A DNA stretch of 64,000 bases from Candidatus Poribacteria bacterium (GTDB lineage: Bacteria; Poribacteria; WGA-4E; WGA-3G), in contig PYJC01000136.1 in NCBI GenBank assembly GCA_003635255.1, positions 1 through 64,000 of the forward strand. Direction: 5' to 3'. Position 1 is the stretch's first letter. The number at the start of each line of letters is the position of its first letter. This document shows positions 62,282 through 64,000 of this stretch, one piece after another. A model generated the notes under the pieces. That model saw only the letters and a list, made by a program, of their open reading frames with translations. It was not told the origin of the DNA and did not search any database. The position numbers and the translations under genes were made by a program.

Positions 62282-62360
62282 ACACTTATGGGTTCGGTTA
62301 GGAATGCAGATCGCATTTGGGCGTGTACGCCGCAAAACTGAACTTACCGACTCTGGGCAG
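62282..62360. repeat. Extended REP-like element with nested hairpin
   Basis: GGTTCGGTTAGGAAT is separated from an ACTGAAC-type right arm by about 40 bp that include the small inverted repeat GGCGTG-TA-CGCC. A degenerate relative lies at 61768-61830. It looks like a type-2 palindrome carrying an insertion. Confidence 0.5.
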
Positions 62361-62418
62361 GTAAAATGCTGCAGAAAAATGGAAAACTAAACTATTCTGC
62401 AACCCAATCAAATTTTTC

Positions 62419-62447
62419 TTAACATTTCTATTCAAACGTGTTATACT
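62419..62447 (+). promoter_or_regulatory. Sigma-70-type promoter of the secreted protein gene
   Basis: TTAACA (62419-62424) and TATACT (62442-62447) are separated by 17 bp. The ATG at 62514 is preceded by AGGAGG. Confidence 0.7.
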
Positions 62448-62513
62448 GAGTCAGACGACGAAGGTTAAGAAACGTAAAATTGACTTGAAACTATTAGCCA
62501 GGAGGTAAGAAAA

Positions 62514-63305
62514 ATGAGAAGGGTACTTTGTTTCATACCGGTTCTGGTGCTAACTTTCACGGGGTACGCATTCGGACAGGATGTCGCTGTCTTTTATGAT
62601 GCAGCTGTTGAAAATGGTGGCGGCTTGGCTGTCCCGAATCCGAGTCAGTTGGCAGAAATGATTGTAGAAGAACTTGAGGATAGAAAGTTAACTGCTGAAA
62701 TCGTGGATAGTGACGAATTAGCGGCGTATATGAAGGCGAACCCGCAGGGTATCTATATCATCACGCAAGGAAATACGCCGGGTACGATCTTTAAAAAGGA
62801 AGGCAAGAAAGACCTTGTCTATACATGGTTGAGAGAAGGTGGGATCGGCGGATTCATCGGCGATTACGCTTTCTACTACTATTGGCATAAAGGGGCGCGT
62901 GTTACCGCTGCAGGTGCCGGACAGCAGAGCGTGTTCGGAGCCACTGTCACAAATGGCACGGTTTCGCAAGTCAGCCCAACGGATCTTGGGAAGAAGTATA
63001 TCCCTTCTCTCAAGAAATGGAGTTCAAATCGTGCATCGGGTCTCGCTGTTTTGAAGGCGAACGATTTTAAGTATGAAAGTTACGCCGATGATGGTGTAAA
63101 CGCGGATCCGATTGCTTACCAAACGAAGGACATGAAGGGATGGTTTATCAATTTCCATACTTCGTGTTGCGGGACAGCGATACCCCCAAATCCGCAGATC
63201 GCTAAGGAATACGCGGAACTTATTTCAAATCGTTTTGCGACGGCAAAAGCGGTAGATCCAACCGGTAAAATTAGCGTTGTTTGGGGGCGACTCAAATCAT
63301 ATTGA
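62514..63305 (+). CDS. Secreted GATase/ThuA-like protein, unknown function
   Basis: This 263-residue protein has a signal peptide ending near AFGQD. The mature part (DVAVFYDAAVENGG, IYIITQGNTPGTIF, LREGGIGGFIGDYAFYYYWH, then WFINFHTSCC) has the alternation of strands and glycine turns of GATase/ThuA-like folds, but no clear catalytic triad is visible. It ends with KISVVWGRLK, matching the tail of the two LamG proteins. A related gene begins downstream at 63641. An AGGAGG site and consensus-like promoter suggest good expression. Confidence 0.75.
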   Translation: MRRVLCFIPVLVLTFTGYAFGQDVAVFYDAAVENGGGLAVPNPSQLAEMIVEELEDRKLTAEIVDSDELAAYMKANPQGIYIITQGNTPGTIFKKEGKKDLVYTWLREGGIGGFIGDYAFYYYWHKGARVTAAGAGQQSVFGATVTNGTVSQVSPTDLGKKYIPSLKKWSSNRASGLAVLKANDFKYESYADDGVNADPIAYQTKDMKGWFINFHTSCCGTAIPPNPQIAKEYAELISNRFATAKAVDPTGKISVVWGRLKSY

Positions 63306-63338
63306 TCGTAATTGGTCATTAGAACTATCGACTTGTCT

Positions 63339-63368
63339 TGTAGTCTCAATATTCGTATTGAGGCTACA
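63339..63368 (+). terminator. 13-bp hairpin with UUCG loop
   Basis: TGTAGTCTCAATA (63339-63351) pairs with TATTGAGGCTACA (63356-63368) with one G-U pair and a UUCG tetraloop. It lies 34 bp after the gene's stop. No T-run follows, so it may stabilise the 3' end rather than terminate. Confidence 0.55.
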
Positions 63369-63435
63369 GGCAATTGTCCAAGTTTCGTAAATTTATTACT
63401 GATTTTTCCGTCTATTCGCGAGAAATTAATTTTAC

Positions 63436-63464
63436 TTGACAAATTTTTTAGGAAAAGATAAAAT
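63436..63464 (+). promoter_or_regulatory. Promoter of the last gene
   Basis: TTGACA (63436-63441) and TAAAAT (63459-63464) are separated by 17 bp, leaving a leader of about 170 bases. Confidence 0.6.
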
Positions 63465-63640
63465 ACAAATATTCACTAACAGGCATACGCAAAATGTTTG
63501 CAACAAAATAGCGTTGACATCGTTTTGTAGTATAAACACATTCAAGTTAAAAGACATTCTTCGCAATGTCCATGTTTTACAATGAGGTTTGATGTTGCAA
63601 GCCTCTCATATTCCACACTAAAGTATAGGAGACAATTCTT

Positions 63641-64000
63641 ATGAGACTATCTATAATTGTTGCAGGCGTTCTATGCGCTGCAATCGCACTCTTGGCACCC
63701 ACAGCCGATGCTGCGAATAAAGTAGATGTTTTTATCTACACGGACACCACGCAGTGGATTGACAAAGCATCAGCAATGAAAGAAGCCGAAATATTGGCGG
63801 AGGAGATCAAAGGCAAGAACGGGATCGGCGAAGTGATCCTCCACGGTCCTGCGAAGGAAGTAGAAGCGTGGACGAAAGACCATGCCGTTGATAACGGACA
63901 CCACATCATCGTCATGTTCGGTGATGTCCCCGTTGAAATTTATGATGTCGGTAAAGACAAGAAGAAAGAGACGCTCGCTGAGGAATTCCTTGATGTTGGC
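63641..64000 (+). CDS. Secreted protein related to the preceding gene (partial)
   Basis: The open frame runs off the window after 120 codons. It starts with a signal peptide (SIIVAGVLCAAIALLAPTADA) and continues VDVFIYTDTTQWIDKASAMKEAEILAEEIKG, then HHIIVMFGDVPVEIYDVG. The layout (strand, helix, strand ending in a hydrophobic IIV/YII block) parallels the mature start of the protein at 62514-63305, so they look like distant paralogues. A GGAG site precedes the ATG. The missing end should be checked for the WGxIK tail. Confidence 0.75.
   Translation, partial: MRLSIIVAGVLCAAIALLAPTADAANKVDVFIYTDTTQWIDKASAMKEAEILAEEIKGKNGIGEVILHGPAKEVEAWTKDHAVDNGHHIIVMFGDVPVEIYDVGKDKKKETLAEEFLDVG

Larger units (their letters stand above)
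61310..62513. other. Repeat-rich 1.2 kb region without genes
   Basis: No convincing gene is present; the one frame above 70 codons (61875-62111) runs through repeats. It contains a tandem pair of ACAGATGCCGCCCCTA-GGGGCT elements (61871-61894 and 61921-61943), AAACACCCC-type repeats (near 61649, 62052 and 62125), CCCTACGGGG fragments, and REP-like palindromes (near 61768, 62218 and 62290). The right end holds the promoter of the next gene. Confidence 0.6.
63306..63640. other. Intergenic region between the two related secreted-protein genes
   Basis: No gene is supported. It holds a 13-bp hairpin with a TTCG loop at 63339-63368 and a consensus-like promoter at 63436-63464 (both listed). A second TTGACA at 63514 has no -10 at proper spacing. 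Confidence 0.55.

Noticed and set aside
1-64000. tRNA, rRNA, insertion sequences or prophage
   Set aside because: I saw no cloverleaf-like clusters, rRNA motifs, transposase genes, or phage structural genes on reading the window; by-eye detection of tRNAs is limited.

Overview
The window looks like a chromosomal segment of an uncultured, probably marine bacterium of the Candidatus Poribacteria type. I infer this from the gene repertoire: four phytanoyl-CoA dioxygenase (PhyH) family genes, LamG and DUF4159 proteins, tandem Gfo/Idh/MocA oxidoreductases, PorV-like and C-terminal sorting-domain proteins, and many short palindromic intergenic repeats. This is family-level recognition from memory, not a database match. 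I see no rRNA, tRNA, CRISPR array or insertion sequence. Promoters are often close to the sigma-70 consensus, and several of them decide start codons.

Layout. 1-10.1 kb: DUF4159 gene with a broken partial copy, secreted LamG protein, GNAT, four PhyH dioxygenases, an SDR, a fused MNT-HEPN protein and a glycoside-hydrolase-like beta-propeller. 10.1-12.3 kb: type II restriction-modification pair. 12.3-21.4 kb: small membrane protein, CBM9-like protein, then housekeeping genes (ftsH, folP, acpS, PorV-like, YigZ/IMPACT, a GcvH-like protein without the lipoyl lysine, a Trm11-like methyltransferase, an MqnA/MqnD-like protein). 21.4-31.3 kb: an unusual cluster with an SdiA-regulated-like protein, a beta/gamma-crystallin/GATase-like fusion, a flotillin-like protein with 22-residue repeats, a zinc-ribbon/carbohydrate-binding-like fusion, an M6 protease with a sorting domain, and a lipoprotein. 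31.3-49.4 kb: dinG, htrA, M28 protease, OBG-type GTPase, VWA protein, M20 hydrolase, TPR protein, aconitase, LamG protein, DUF4377 lipoprotein, two Gfo/Idh/MocA paralogues.

49.6-61.3 kb is a defence island built on DNA phosphorothioation. dndC-dndD-dndE form an overlapping + strand operon. Divergent from it lies a tightly overlapping three-gene - strand operon (winged-helix-like protein, PIN-like nuclease, P-loop ATPase). Convergent to dndE lies a four-gene - strand operon (PLD-nuclease/SF2 helicase, a 56-residue protein, a second DndD/SMC-like ATPase, a 154-residue protein). No dndA, dndB or recognisable dptFGH is present. This is the best candidate in the window for an incompletely described system: a sulfur-modification core with two unconventional effector or regulatory modules. 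The four-gene arm may match the Pbe-type modules reported with archaeal DndCDEA; I cannot verify that here. The three-gene arm I do not recognise as a named system.

61.3-64 kb: a repeat-rich 1.2 kb gap, then two related small secreted proteins, the second cut by the window edge. Three secreted proteins of different architecture in the window end in the same short tail (consensus around K-[LI]-x-x-x-W-G-x-[IL]-K), a possible undescribed C-terminal signal.
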